Assembly (NCBI GenBank): GCA_035235625.1
Contig: CP141148.1
Location: 18,973,057 to 19,037,056, forward strand
Source of the DNA: Saururus chinensis
Taxonomy: Eukaryota; Streptophyta; Magnoliopsida; Piperales; Saururaceae
Direction: 5' to 3'
Length of the DNA: 64,000 bases
Shown here: positions 33,505 through 45,200 of the stretch, piece after piece
Layout: every line of letters begins with the position of its first letter
Position numbering within the stretch: the first letter of the stretch is position 1
Translations under genes and position numbers: made by a program
Notes under the pieces: generated by a model
What the model saw: the letters and a program-made list of their open reading frames with translations, nothing else
What the model was told of the DNA's origin: nothing
The model's database searches: none

Positions 33505-36500
33505 ATGGATACCGATGAGCAGCCAGTGTTATGTGTGTGTGGGGGAGAGTGGGATGCAAGTGGACACAAGTATGATAGTTCCAATGCTAAGTCCGATCTC
33601 ATATTTGTTAGAAGCTCATTGTCATATGAATCAATGGTGACCATAGTACAAGAAGTAATAGGATGTTGTAGCAAGGAATACTCGTTGAAAATAAGTTTTG
33701 CATATCCTTTGGTGATCCTCATGGACCTACCTCCAATGGAAAGACATGATACTAGGAGTCTCCGTTGTTTTCTGTGTTATGCTAAGACCAGGGACAATAG
33801 TCCCCCATTGATAATAACAAAGGTGTGAAATGTATATGCCTTCCATGAACGTGATCCAAAATTTGATGTCTCAGAGCGGATGATTAACAAGTCAAATATG
33901 TTGAATGCTGATGCGAATGTCCCTAGTAGCCATGGGGATGAAGTTAACCCAAAGATAGAAGTGATGGAAGTAGGAGTGTGTGAGGCAAAAAAAAACAATG
34001 AGCCATTGTCAAGTGTGGTGGTGGATGGGGACATATTGTACATTAGCACATTGGATTTTAGTAACAACGCAGAAGTAGATGACTTACTGCTTGAGGCTAG
34101 GGAGTTGGAGGCTAAGAAAGCTCCTCTTGTTTACTTATATTTGCAATCCGATTTGGATGAAGAACTAGTAGAGGTCCTCATTGAAAAGGTTGAAGTTGAT
34201 GATGCGAACATATTAAGGAAGAGATTGTGGCCAACACAATGGAGGGTAATGATGCAGGAAGAGCTAATAATGAAGAATGTGTGCCCAACACAATGGACAA
34301 CATTGATGAAGAAGAGGTCGTCTACGATGGATGGCAAGGGCATTAGGAGGAAGACATTAAATGCGATAAATTTGAATGACATGATTATGATGATGACATT
34401 GGGTATGAAAATGGATTAAATGTGACTACCGTAAGTACATAAGTTGGAATTGGACCACCTCCGAATTTAACTAAAGTGTCGAATCGGGAAATGGCTTAAA
34501 GAAAGTGGTACGAAATATAATTTCACGTCGTAAAAATCTATGTATTTGCAAATTTAACAATGTGTAGTAACTTCGTAGTGGTGTTAAATGTAGGGACAAT
34601 GAAGGTCCAACAAGAGCAAATGCCACCATATCATTCATAAGGGATGTAGATGATAGTGGGAGGAGGAAAGCATCATCAAAAGGTAGTTGTTTTGGTAAAA
34701 CTCTAGCACCAAATCATAATCCAAGGTCATATCATATCTTAGGCTGTTAGTTAATTGATTATATCTAACTTATAACTATTTGCCTCATTCTAATACCAAT
34801 ATAAATATAATCCTTGAGCAGCTTAGATGTGGAGGTGTGTGTGAATGATGAGCACAACATGGATGAGGAGGTTGATTTGTATAAATATGGCAAGGATCTG
34901 AAGGTAGTTCTACTTGGTAAAGAGTTTAGGGATAAGGAATCTCTGAGGCTACATGTACACAAGTATGTTATGCATAACAACTTTGAGTTCAAGGTATTAC
35001 ATTCAAATAAATCTCAATTCACAGTTATGTGCAATGTATCGGGATGTCCATGGAGGTTACATGCAATGATAACCAATGGTTGTAGTATCTTCAAAGTGAA
35101 GGCTATGAACAATGTTCATACATGTGGGAAATCAATCTTTGGAAGAGATCACAAACAAGGAAAAGTAGGTATTATTGCTAACTCAAGAGTGAAATGCCTT
35201 AGGCAATGTGTTGCTTATACTCCAAAGGATATTCAAGTCGATGTCGATTTGGAATATGGAGTGAAGATGAATTATTCGAAGGCATATAGGTCAAAGGTTG
35301 TGGCGTTTAACAAGTTAAGAGGATCTTATGAGTCATCATATGTCAAGTTGACTGCCTACTTATATGAGTTGGAGAAGGCAAATCTGGGCACCTCAACTAC
35401 TCTCCAGTATGACACAATTGATATGACCTTTGAGAGATGCTTTGTTTACTTTGTAGCAGCTATGAAGACCTTCAAGAAGTACATGCAAAGGGTTATATGT
35501 ATAGATGACACATTCTTGAAAGGAAGATACAAAGGACTTTGTTTGTAATATCTGATTTGGATAGTGAGAACCATATATACCCAATTGCTTTTCCTATCAG
35601 AGAAGGAGAGAATAATTATGCATGGGGCTGGTTCCTTGCACATTTGGAAACATGGCTTGGTCATTTGGAGGGCCTAGTGATAATTTCTGATTAGCATATA
35701 TCAATCACATCACAAGTCACTCAAATATTTTCATATGCCGCACATGGATATTGTACATTTCACATATCTCAGAACATGTTTGCACATTTCAAAGACAGAA
35801 GTTTGCATAGTACTTTCCTTAGGGAGACAAAAGCTTTTAGGGTGGAGACATATATAGAAGAAATGACTATCATTGAGGAGGACCCACAAATGGTTAACAT
35901 AAATTGATAAGGCAAAGTGGGTTTGTGCTTACTTTCCGTCGCCTAGGTATAAAATTATCACGTCCAACCCATGTGAAGTCTTCAATGGAATGATTAGGGA
36001 GTAGCCACACTTCCCCATTATTATGATCATTGAGGTCATCCATTTGAAGGCTCAAGAGATGTGGTACAAGCGTGGATTGGAGACACATAATTGGAAGGGC
36101 TACTTGTCTGAATATGTCACAGCAAGATTCAGAAGTGTAATAAAGTAGCAAGAGGTATGATGTGTTATCCCATAAGTGACCATGAGGTCCTACCTAGGTC
36201 CGGAAGAGGTGATGATCAGGTTGACCTTCTAGCAAAGACTTGTACGTGTGGAAAGTTTCAACAAATGGAGTTGCCTTGTGAACATGTGTTGGCAACATGT
36301 GGCCACTGAAGACTAAATTATATTGACTATTGGTCCCTGCTCTACACAATGAAAACTTATAGGAAAATCTATTGGAAGAGAGTATATCCGGTCCTCGAAC
36401 ATAAAAGATGGGAAACTCATGAAGATGTAAAGAGCCTTAATTTGAGGCCTTCAAATGAGAAGGCACGACCGGGATCGATAAAGAAGAAGTAGATACTCTC

Positions 36501-36700
36501 TCAAGGTGAAGAAAAAAAGAGAGTACAATGTCATAAGTGCAAATAATATGGTCACTATTACAATATTTGTACCACGGTAATGGGAGAGAACCCAGTCAAA
36601 TGCCCAGCTCCTCCTCCATCCACAGCTCAACCCCCTCCTTTTGGCCCACCCCCATCACCAACTCCTACTAACCCACATATTCAACATCTACACGAGTTTC
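33505..36700 (+). pseudogene. MuDR-type transposase of MULE-2
   Basis: The N-terminal part (33505-33828, 33880-34419) starts 'MDTDEQPVLCVCGGEWDASG' and is acidic later. The DNA-binding region (34814-35160) has 'GKEFRDKESLRLHVHKYV' and 'FTVMCNVSGCPWRLHAM' with a following Cys/His pattern. Catalytic core: 'VICIDDTFLKGRYKG', then after a frameshift near 35548 'GENNYAWGWFLAHLETWLG', 'LVIISD', 'AAHGYCTFHISQNMFAHF' and 'ETYIEEM'. SWIM finger near 36238-36305: 'CTCGKFQQMELPCEHVLATC'. A zinc knuckle near 36526-36570 is broken by one stop, and a proline-rich tail follows. The order is complete for the family, but stops and frameshifts (for example in 'ISD*H') make it inactive. Confidence 0.85.
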
Positions 36701-36944
36701 GTAGCTAGTCGAGAAGGTAGGTAGGAGTTAAAGAAATTTGGAGGAAGCGTAAGACATGTCCAATCATACTGAAGCTCATCCCTCTAACTCAAAAGTGAAA
36801 GAAAAAGAAGAAAATGAGACATGTGGCTAAGCTTAATGCATGTACAATTGAGGACACTATGTACAAGTGAACAATCTCAGTTGACAAATTTTAGTTGGGA
36901 ATTGGCCATTGTGAGCAAAATTTCGGCATGTGGACAACTTCCAA

Positions 36945-37774
36945 CTAAAAGGGAGTCACGCTGTTACACTTATTTGGATATAAAAGGGCTAATATATGGG
37001 CTTTATCAATTGCATCATAAATGGGCTTCTTATAGTTAGCCCAATTCAGCAATCTTGGTAAAACATCATGTACTTGTTGGGCACGCAAATCTGCCAGCGG
37101 AGGAATCCTTTCCATAGCCCAAACTTGCATGTTCAAATCATTAAATATATGTCATATTATCGTAGGTAGCATATTATATTAAATCCACAATCAAACTACC
37201 CAAACAATGTACCAAAAGTGTCGGTACAAATTTGTGCACAATGTAAGTGGTTTTGGTTAGGGCCTTCGTTGCTTCCTCCAAGCCATGAAGGGTGTCCCAA
37301 TATGCAATGTTACCTCAAGGATAGGAATAAACTCCTCCACATCATTAGCCAACAAAAAAAACTGCCATCCACCTTATGCTCCCACCCTCTACCCACAATG
37401 AAAGAAGCCAAAACCTGTACATGGGCCAGCTTCACCACGTCTTCATCACTTTTGCTAATGATTATCTTTTGGTATTTCTACTCCTTTGTTATGTGTAGCT
37501 TCTCCTTGCCAAACACCCTACAAACCCTACAAAGTAGGGAGTCCTTTCTCAAAACTTTGGGCACTGTTGGGAGGCGTGGGAGCACATCTGGCATATGCAA
37601 ACCGGTTACTTGGACAAATTCAGTGGGAGACAACTTTATAGAATAGGCTTCCATCACTTGAAACCTATACACTCCCTGATGCATTTTAATTATGTGGTGC
37701 AAGGCTTGAAGAGGGAACAAGAACTTCTCTATGTCCAACTGCAAGTATGTCCCTAAACATGAACCTTCAAACAA
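36945..37774 (-). pseudogene. DUF1985-like gene of an Ulp1-type MULE
   Basis: Minus-strand blocks: 'GSCLGTYLQLDIEKFLFPLQ', 'IKLSPTEFVQVTGLHMPDVL', then after a stop 'SDEDVVKLAHVQVLASFIVG' and 'GSFFLLANDVEEF'. Further on is 'MQVWAMERIPPLADLRA' with 'PRLLNWANYKKP'. These match the DUF1985 pattern (F-L-EF-VTGL motif; LQVWAYE-IP-L motif; P-R-L-W), a domain joined to Ulp1 SUMO-protease-like domains in plant MULEs. Stops at about 37478 and 37272 break it. No Ulp1 catalytic part was found downstream, where the convergent transposase end lies. Its role in transposition is not known. Confidence 0.65.
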
Positions 37775-38033
37775 TGTTGCCTAGTGTATGTGCTTATTAA
37801 AATGGTCTTTAAGCCTCCTTATATAAGCATAGGTTGATTTAGGTTGAGGGTCACCCTTATGGGCTCTGCCCTTATCCGCTTCCACTGGCTTAAAGATCAC
37901 ATTTGCATTACTTGGTATCTTCACCCTGCAATGTTTGACAATTCCATATTGCAAATGTGCTCAAATTTATAATAACCATATATGCAAATATATGCTAATA
38001 TACATAACACACACAACATGTTCATACCAATTA

Positions 38034-38562
38034 GACAATGTACTTTTCACAATACACAAAACATGGTCATAATTTGGCATGTGACCTTCCAATACCACAT
38101 ACCTATAGGCAAATATTTATGTAACCAGCACATATTTTGCATTACACAAACATAATTTGTAGTATATAAAAGGAATGCACACTAAGCCCTAAACACACAA
38201 TATAAGTTTGACAGTATAACTTACATAAACTCTTCTTTATCTACCCATATGTAAACCTCACTTGATCAAATCTACTTACCACACAATATACTTTTAGACA
38301 ATGTACTTTTCATAATACACAAAACATGGTCATAATTTGGCATGTGACCTTCCAATACCACATACCTACAGGTAAATATTTATGTAACCAACACGTATTT
38401 TGCATTACACAAACACAATTTGTAGTATATCAAAGGCATGCACACTAAGCCCTAAACACACAATATAAGTTTGACAGTATAACTTACATAAACTCTTCTT
38501 TATCTACCCATATGTAAACCTCACTTGATCAAATCTACTTACCACACAATATACTTTTAGCC
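38034..38562 (+). repeat. Tandem duplication, 263-bp unit, two copies
   Basis: 38034-38296 and 38297-38562 are almost identical: GACAATGTACTTTTC at both starts, 'CATGTGACCTTCCAATACC' in both, and 'CCACACAATATACTTTTAG' at both ends. The very low divergence suggests a recent event. Confidence 0.9.
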
Positions 38563-38850
38563 AAAACAAAACAACCTGAAATCTAGCAGTCATTAGTTAG
38601 GCCTTATTAGTTACCTTTGTAATAACCATATATACCAAGGCATAGAGTAACCTACTATGGGTTAATCTACCCATATATATACCTAGCTATATCAAATCTA
38701 ATGACCACACCATGTACTTTGAAAAAAAACAACCTAAAATCTATCAGTCAATAGTTAGGACCTATCAGTTAACTTCGTCTATAGCATATAAACTTGCTTA
38801 TATGGTCTTCCCCTTGGTATTCATCATATCACGTATCACAAAGATTGGGT
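38563..38850 (-). repeat. Right terminal array of MULE-2, proximal part
   Basis: Inverted copies of the left-arm unit: 'CTATCAGTCAATAGTTAGGA', 'CCTATCAGTTAACTTCG' and 'CTTGCTTATATGGTCTTCC' are reverse complements of left-arm words. The array is split by the solo LTR and resumes at 40397. Confidence 0.75.
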
Positions 38851-38855
38851 CAAAC

Positions 38856-40391
38856 TATAATAACCCTAATTTTTTGATATATTATAAATTTTATTATTTT
38901 CCTAAGTCTAATTATAATTTGTTAAGACAAGCAAAAATACGAAAATTTGCGACTGGGAACAAAAGTTATGGCCTCGGGAAACATGCTCTAAAAAATTGGT
39001 GGGACCCACTTTGTATGTAGGGGTAAACTAGTCCATAAATAGTCTAATCTTGTAGAGCTCATGAATACGAGCTCAACGGTACCTAGAATGCACAAAACGG
39101 AGTTCGGGATAGGAAGTTACGATTTTTTTGAAATGTTTTTTTTTAAAATTCGGCGGCTCAGCGCGGCGCGCGCGAACACGCGCGTCACACGCAGGATGAA
39201 TGCGTGCATGATGAACACGCATTCATCACGCACTGCAGTTTTTCTACCATGGTGCTGCCATTTCCGGTGGCGCCCTCCGGTTCCGGCTGTGGCGCCCGCC
39301 GGAAACCTCCCCCTCCGCCTCTATAAATAGGCCATTCCAGGTAGTTTTTCACCAAACTTCTGATTTTTCACCCCTTTCACTGTTTTCTTCATTCCCGACC
39401 TATTTTAAGCCCGAATTACTTGATCCAAGACCCGTTTCCAACTAAATCAAGGGTGCTCTACGCACCAGAAGGGTTATTTTCTCAAGGTGACCCCTCTAAG
39501 ACCTCGAAAAATGTGCCCTTTCTCTAATCTCCCCCTTTTCACCTTTTTATTGTTTCTAGACCATTTTAAACCCGTTTCAGCCCGTTCAAAAGCCATACCC
39601 CACTAAACTGAGGGTACTCTACGCGTTGGGACTGTTATTCTGCCAAATTTTTTGCTCAAAGGAAGGATCTTCTACGAGGGGATTTTCTTATAGTTCGTGC
39701 GCGTTATAGGTAGGCAGCTTTAAATTCTAATTGTATGCCGAGATTTTGACTCGCCAAAGCTCTGCTAAAGATATTTTCTCAAAGAAAATTCTGTCTTTAA
39801 AAGCCTCTCCTCTTTTTAAAAAGTTCTCCGAGTTTTGGGTAATCGTACCCTCTGGATAGTCCTTGGTTTCTTGAAACTAAGGGTTATTATGATTCTGGAT
39901 ACCGCCAAATTTGGCTTCCAGCGCACACAGGACTAGGATATCATGGGGAATTCCCTTTCCTTCTGTCTCCCGTTGCCCCATGAGCGCGGGTGTAAGTCGT
40001 TTAGTATCGCGACATTCTGTGGCGATTGACGTTTTCAGATTTTGAAAGAAAGATGACATGATATTTCTACGTGCATATTTTTAGAACTTAACTCAGCTTA
40101 CTGAGTATAAATTTACTCACCTAGCCTTAGATTCTGCAGGTGTGTGATTTGAATACGAAGAAATCGACGAAGAGCTTTTCTTTGTAAAATTACAGTTTTT
40201 GTACTTTTCATGTATTTTTTTGTAAATTTTGTACTGACTGATGTATAAAGGCATGTTGAGCCAAATTTTGGAAATCTTTGTATAATACAAAGTATGTGTA
40301 ATTACTCTTTTGGTACACGGTGATCCTTGGCAATTGTATTTAATATTCGTTATGTTTTTCAAAAATCATGATGAATATGAGAGGTATTACA
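38856..40391 (+). mobile_element. Family B solo LTR with perfect 5-bp target duplication
   Basis: 1,536 bases from TATAATAACCC (TG mutated to TA) to GGTATTACA, flanked by CAAAC at 38851-38855 and 40392-40396. It is inserted in the right arm of MULE-2: joining the flanks restores 'GGGTCAAACTAAACTAG', as found undisturbed at 40719-40735. It is inverted relative to the family B LTRs at 6593-6855 and 12809-14249. It has a clear TATA box, GC-rich sequence upstream of it, and two leader units of about 170 bp (39390-39660). Confidence 0.92.
39322..39330 (+). promoter_or_regulatory. TATA box of family B LTR
   Basis: CTATAAATAGGCC is a near-ideal plant TATA box, preceded by a GC-rich stretch. Transcription would start about 30 bases later, so the duplicated leader units at 39390-39660 would be transcribed. 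Confidence 0.65.
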
Positions 40392-40396
40392 CAAAC

Positions 40397-40780
40397 TAAA
40401 CTAGTGAGCTATATTTTTCAAACTTAGCCTACCAACAAAATTTATATCATCAGAGAATAACGACCCATGCTTTTAAATCCTTCAAAACCATGCATGCACA
40501 CTAAACACCAAGCACATAATCTATGTTTGACAAGATCAATTTACCCATATATATACCTAACTATATCAAATTTAATGACCACACAATGTACATTGAATAC
40601 AATACCCACCTATAATCTACCAGTCAACAGTTAGACCCGATCAGTTAACTTCATAAAAAATGTATAAAATTACTTATATGGTCTCTCCCTTGGTTTTCAT
40701 CATATCGTATATCACAGAGCATGGGTCAAACTAAACTATTCAGCTATATTTTTCTTCCTTAGCCTACCTACAATATTTAT
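40397..40780 (-). repeat. Right terminal array of MULE-2, distal part
   Basis: This contains 'CTACCAGTCAACAGTTAGAC', 'GATCAGTTAACTTC' and 'CTTATATGGTCTCTCCCTTG', reverse complements of the left-arm units, plus a second 'GGGTCAAACTAAACTA' word. The outer end of the MULE probably lies near here. I could not place it to the base. Confidence 0.7.
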
Positions 40781-42275
40781 ATCATTAGAGATTTCCTTTC
40801 GGTAATTTATAATTTGATCAAATCCTTGAATACAAGGGCTTAAATACTTAATCTGACTCACATAAAGTTGAATATTCAAATATTTAAATCAAACTTATCT
40901 TACAACATAAAATTAACCAATCATAACAGCTCATACGTCCAATTTACACACCTATCATGAAATTGCTCATTTAAATTTTATTAAGATATACCAAGCATTT
41001 CATCACACCATATAATAATATTTCAAACCAAACTATATAAAACACCGAAACAAAATACTTGATTCTTCAATTAACCAACCAGCTATGTAGGATCTTACCT
41101 TGTCATTCATAACTTCTACTATTGATCAACTGCTAGGGAGATTAGTCAGAGGGCCAAGGGAAGAGGCAGAATGGAGAATATGGACAAATGCCAAAATTTG
41201 GGAAGCAGTTAGCTGGATAAGAGGGACGGCGGGAAGATGCTTACTGAGTATTGTAGCTTTCCAGATGGGGAGAAGGTGGCCGAAATAGATGTCTCCAGTT
41301 GGGAAATGACTGCCAGAGTGAGAGATCACCGGAGTGGAGAGAGAAGGATGGAAAAAATAGGAACTTTCTCTGCGTCAGGAGTTCCATTGGATGATAGATG
41401 TCATAGGAGGAGAAGGCTTGGCCGGTATGGTTGTCGCGGCAGGGGGGGGGGGGAGTTCAGCCAGATGAGTGATAGCTGTAGGAGAGAAAAAAGCTAGGAC
41501 TGGTCAAGAGGTAAGAATGGATAAATGGGAACTTTCAAACGCAAAAAATTTGTGACTAGAGGAGCGATACTGGAGGGGGAGAAGGTGCCCAATACAAATG
41601 TTGCCGAAGGGAAAATACCACTGGATAAGGGATTGCCTTAAGAGAGTGGAAAGCTGGGAATGGTCAAGAGCGATGGAGGGAAGACCAAATCTGAATCTGG
41701 AATGCTAACAGTAAAGTAGGGTTGTAACTTTTCGTTTCGAATACCCTAAGGGTATTATCGGTAATTAAGCGTATGTGTGGGAAAGTCGAATGTGCATAAG
41801 TCCAGTTATGCAAAATCAATTTACCTAGCCTAGATTTGTATTTCGGTCGATTGTGAGGTCTAATTTTAAAAAAATTTCAGCTTCTTGACTAGGTCTTTTT
41901 GAATGAAAGAGGATGTGCTCCTGTATTGGACATGTTCATTGGTGTTTTTGATTCATTATGGGCCATTTTAAATTTATTTTATGTAATAGCATTTATGTGC
42001 ATGCATGGTTTCTCACTGGCTCTGAGATTTGCCTCATGCCAATATGAACGAGTTGGCATAATTTAACGAGTTACATTGAAGGAAAAAAAAAAAGAAAAAA
42101 ACATATTTATGAACAAATAAGAGTTCTTGTAAAAAATGCAGTGTATTCAAACTTGTCAGGCACGTTGGCATACGCATCTTTGTATGTGCAGTATTGTGAG
42201 AAAGCTTTGGTGTCATCTCTAGCATTCTTCCTTTGGTGTCCTGGAAGTACTATAGTTGTTTCATCTGTTGTCCAT
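40781..42275. other. Interval downstream of the SYMRK-like gene
   Basis: No gene recognised. 41060-41700 is G- and A-rich with loosely repeated GGAGAAGGTGGCC-type words and a run of 12 G (41442-41453); its open frames show no motif. The left side of the kinase gene (about 41950-42275) should hold its 3' untranslated region. Confidence 0.4.
41973..41978 (-). terminator. Candidate polyadenylation signal of the SYMRK-like gene
   Basis: AATAAA on the minus strand, about 300 bases after the stop codon at 42276. Plant poly(A) signals are loose, so this is only a candidate. Confidence 0.3.
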
Positions 42276-45200
42276 CTATCTAGGTTCCGGGGGAGCCATT
42301 GGTTGAGAAGGAACTGGGAAAGGTTCAGTTGGGGTTGTAGTTACAGCTTGAGCCTTTCTCTCGATTGACATATACCTGTTAGATCCTCCTAAGCTGTCAA
42401 TTGACTTTAAATATTCAGATGCATTATTTTCAATGATGAGGGCATCTTCTAGTTCTCGTACTATTTCCTCCATGGATGGACGGTAAGTCGAGAATGGCTC
42501 AATGCAGAGTAATGCTGCTTCTGCTACTCTCCACATAGCCTCTGCATGATAACCTGACTTGATATTGGGGTCCACAATTTCTTCAATCTTTGAACCAAGA
42601 AGAAATGGTTTTGCCTATAGTCAAGAGAAATTAAGCATGCTTAAGACAATCTGCTACAGTGGTTACCTCTATTTATATATAATTAGTAAAATTAAGAGGT
42701 AAATTCAATCTGATCAAAATACCCATTCAATCAAGCTCCATTCATTACGCGGACGGTGGATGTTAAGTGGTTCGCGGCCAGTAATGATTTCAAGAAGCAC
42801 CACACCGAAGCTAAACACATCACTTTTAGCAGATAAATGCTGGGTAGAGTAGTACCTGAAATCCCACAAAAAATGCGATTTTAGAAGCTCAATTTTTGGA
42901 TCTAAATGTTTTCATTCCACCAACTTTATTTAATAGACTTACTCTGGATCCAAGTAGCCGGCTGTTCCTCTTACTTCTAGAGAAACACCACTGTCCCCTT
43001 CTTGAGGTGCATACTTGGAAAAACCAAAATCTGCCACTTTAGCACACATGCTATTGTCTAAAAGAATGTTGCTTGATTTTACATCCCTGTGAATGATGCT
43101 GCGCCCAGAAAATGTGTGGAGATATAGTAGGCCTGAATGGAAGCCATTGAGGTTAAATTGTTAATTTCAAGGTCGAAGAAGAACATTAGGAAACAGTTAC
43201 ATGAACTGCTATGTAGAAATAAGGGAAGGGAGCATATAGGAGTAAATCAAAGAAAATGAACTTGTGCCTAAAGATACTTGCCTCTAGCTGCTCCGAGGGC
43301 AATGGAGAGTCTAGTTGGCCAGTCCAGGACCTTTCTCTTTGATGCATCTCCTGTTGATTATATGTTATAATATGACAAAAGCATTAAATACCAACAGGCA
43401 GGAGAAGTAGTTTAGGGGTAAAATGTACCATAGAGGCGATCTTGTAGAGAGCCATTTGACATGAAGGGATAGACTAGAATTTGTTGATCATTTTCACAGC
43501 AGTAGCCTAGAAGAGGAACTAAGTTCTCATGCTGGATGGTTGATAAAAGATTTAGCTGTATAACAGGCAAGAGCAGTTGATTTATCAAAATTGTTTCTTT
43601 AGTAACTTTGCAGATCAAACATTTAATTTTTCTAGCTAATTTTTTAAGTTACTTGTTCTTCATTCATGAATTGATTACTAATTTAAAATTTTAAACAAGA
43701 ACTAATGGGAAATTCACTTCAGGTTGATATTTACATAAGAGGACAATTAATGGTTTACCTCATTCTCAAACTCTCGTGTTCCTTGTGTGGAGGTAGCTGA
43801 CCTGACCTTGACAGCCACTTCTTGTCCTACGGGTAGGGTTCCACGGTAAACAGCTCCAAACCCTCCTTCTCCAATCATGGTCTTGAATTTGTTTGTTGCA
43901 CTTTCTATTGTTTGCAGAGTGAAAATTTTTATACAAATTGGTTTTTCATCAATATCATCCATACTGGGAATGGAAAAAACAACATCTGCAAAGAAAAGGG
44001 ACAGTAGAGAAAAAAACCGTTGAGTAAAAAGATAAGTGATGCACAAGAGAAGTTGCCATGTCTTCATTATTCCCCATAAATTTCGAAATTGTGAAGATTT
44101 ATGAGTATTAGCAAAAATGATGTTAATACTTTCCTTAGGAGAGTTCAGCATAACATCTTGTAACTATGAAAAAGTATCAGTAGGTGTTAAAATGGGTGCT
44201 CTGCTTCTAATTTTATCCCCTGCTGAATATTAATGGATTGGAAGTTCAGGTGCTTACTCTTTGTCATGACAGCTTTTTTAACATCCAACTGTTTTGAACG
44301 TCTGCAGAAACAGGCAAAAATCACTCCAATCAAAAGGAAAAGGGCTGATCCGCCAAGAACACTACCAATGATAGAAGTTCGGGAGATTTGTGAATTGGAA
44401 GAACTTTTGTCATTACAGTTGCCATTGCTGAAAGGAACAAAGAAATAACTTTAGCATCTATACTGTAAATAAGACCCATAAAAATCAGTCCGTCGTATGG
44501 ACTTTTCCATGGACCATACTCTGTTGTGATGTTTGATTGATTTGAGAAGCCCAGTGGAAGCACGGTTTTGAGATGACGATTGCACCCATAAACCCTGAAA
44601 CATATTACAATGTAAAAAACTGAAAGGAGAATTCTTGTACGACATTTGTGTTTGTGATTGTATTTGCCTCAAGGAAGACAGAAAAGCACATTGGTTGAAG
44701 CATTACAAGTTTGTCAAATGCTGAAGACTGGAGAAGGACTCAGGAATAGACCCGGTAAAGTCATTATTGCGTAGATTTCTGCATTTGCGAGTGATGGTGT
44801 TAGTAAACACACACATCTGAAATTATCCTGGTGTTGAACGTAAAGAGAAGCATCTAATTTCTAGCGAAGTTTGACATCAGAAGTTTGTTAATTTCAATAT
44901 GGTTATGCTGAAATTGAAAATTTAGTTGGGAAGACAGCCTTACAGTTCTGTCAGTTCTGCGAGCTCACTGATGGCAGTAGGAAGTGGTCCTTGAAGTTCA
45001 CTTGAAGAAAGATCCCTGAAACAGTTGAATTAAAGAGATTTAAAAGTAAATTCACTAATCCATGGTAACACAGGCTTTTTATACTCTGGCATTGGGGAGG
45101 AGGAGTGAACTCATGTAGAGTAAGTGAGAGGATTGAAGAACTTACAGTTTTGTGATGACAGTGATTCCATTTTTGACCTGGCACTCCAAGCCTTTCCAGG

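Larger units (their letters stand above)
30230..40780 (+). mobile_element. MULE with inverted terminal arrays, transposase and DUF1985 gene (MULE-2)
   Basis: A Mutator-like element of about 9 kb once the inserted solo LTR (38856-40391) is removed. Left arm: about six units of a 177-bp repeat (30246-31340). Right arm: at least three inverted units (38563-38850 and 40397-40770), so the ends mirror each other. Inside are a plus-strand MuDR transposase (33505-36700) and, pointing against it, a DUF1985 gene (37774-36945). The same pair of genes is known from Ulp1-carrying MULEs (Kaonashi type) of dicots. All coding parts carry stops. The exact ends and any 9-bp duplication were not identified. Confidence 0.7.

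Noticed and set aside
44428..44530. Apparent frameshift between exons 7 and 8 of the SYMRK-like gene when TATG|GTCCAT is used as donor
   Set aside because: The donor three bases upstream of TATGG (AACAGA|GTATGG) is canonical and restores the frame into '[10 protein letters not shown]', so no lesion is needed.
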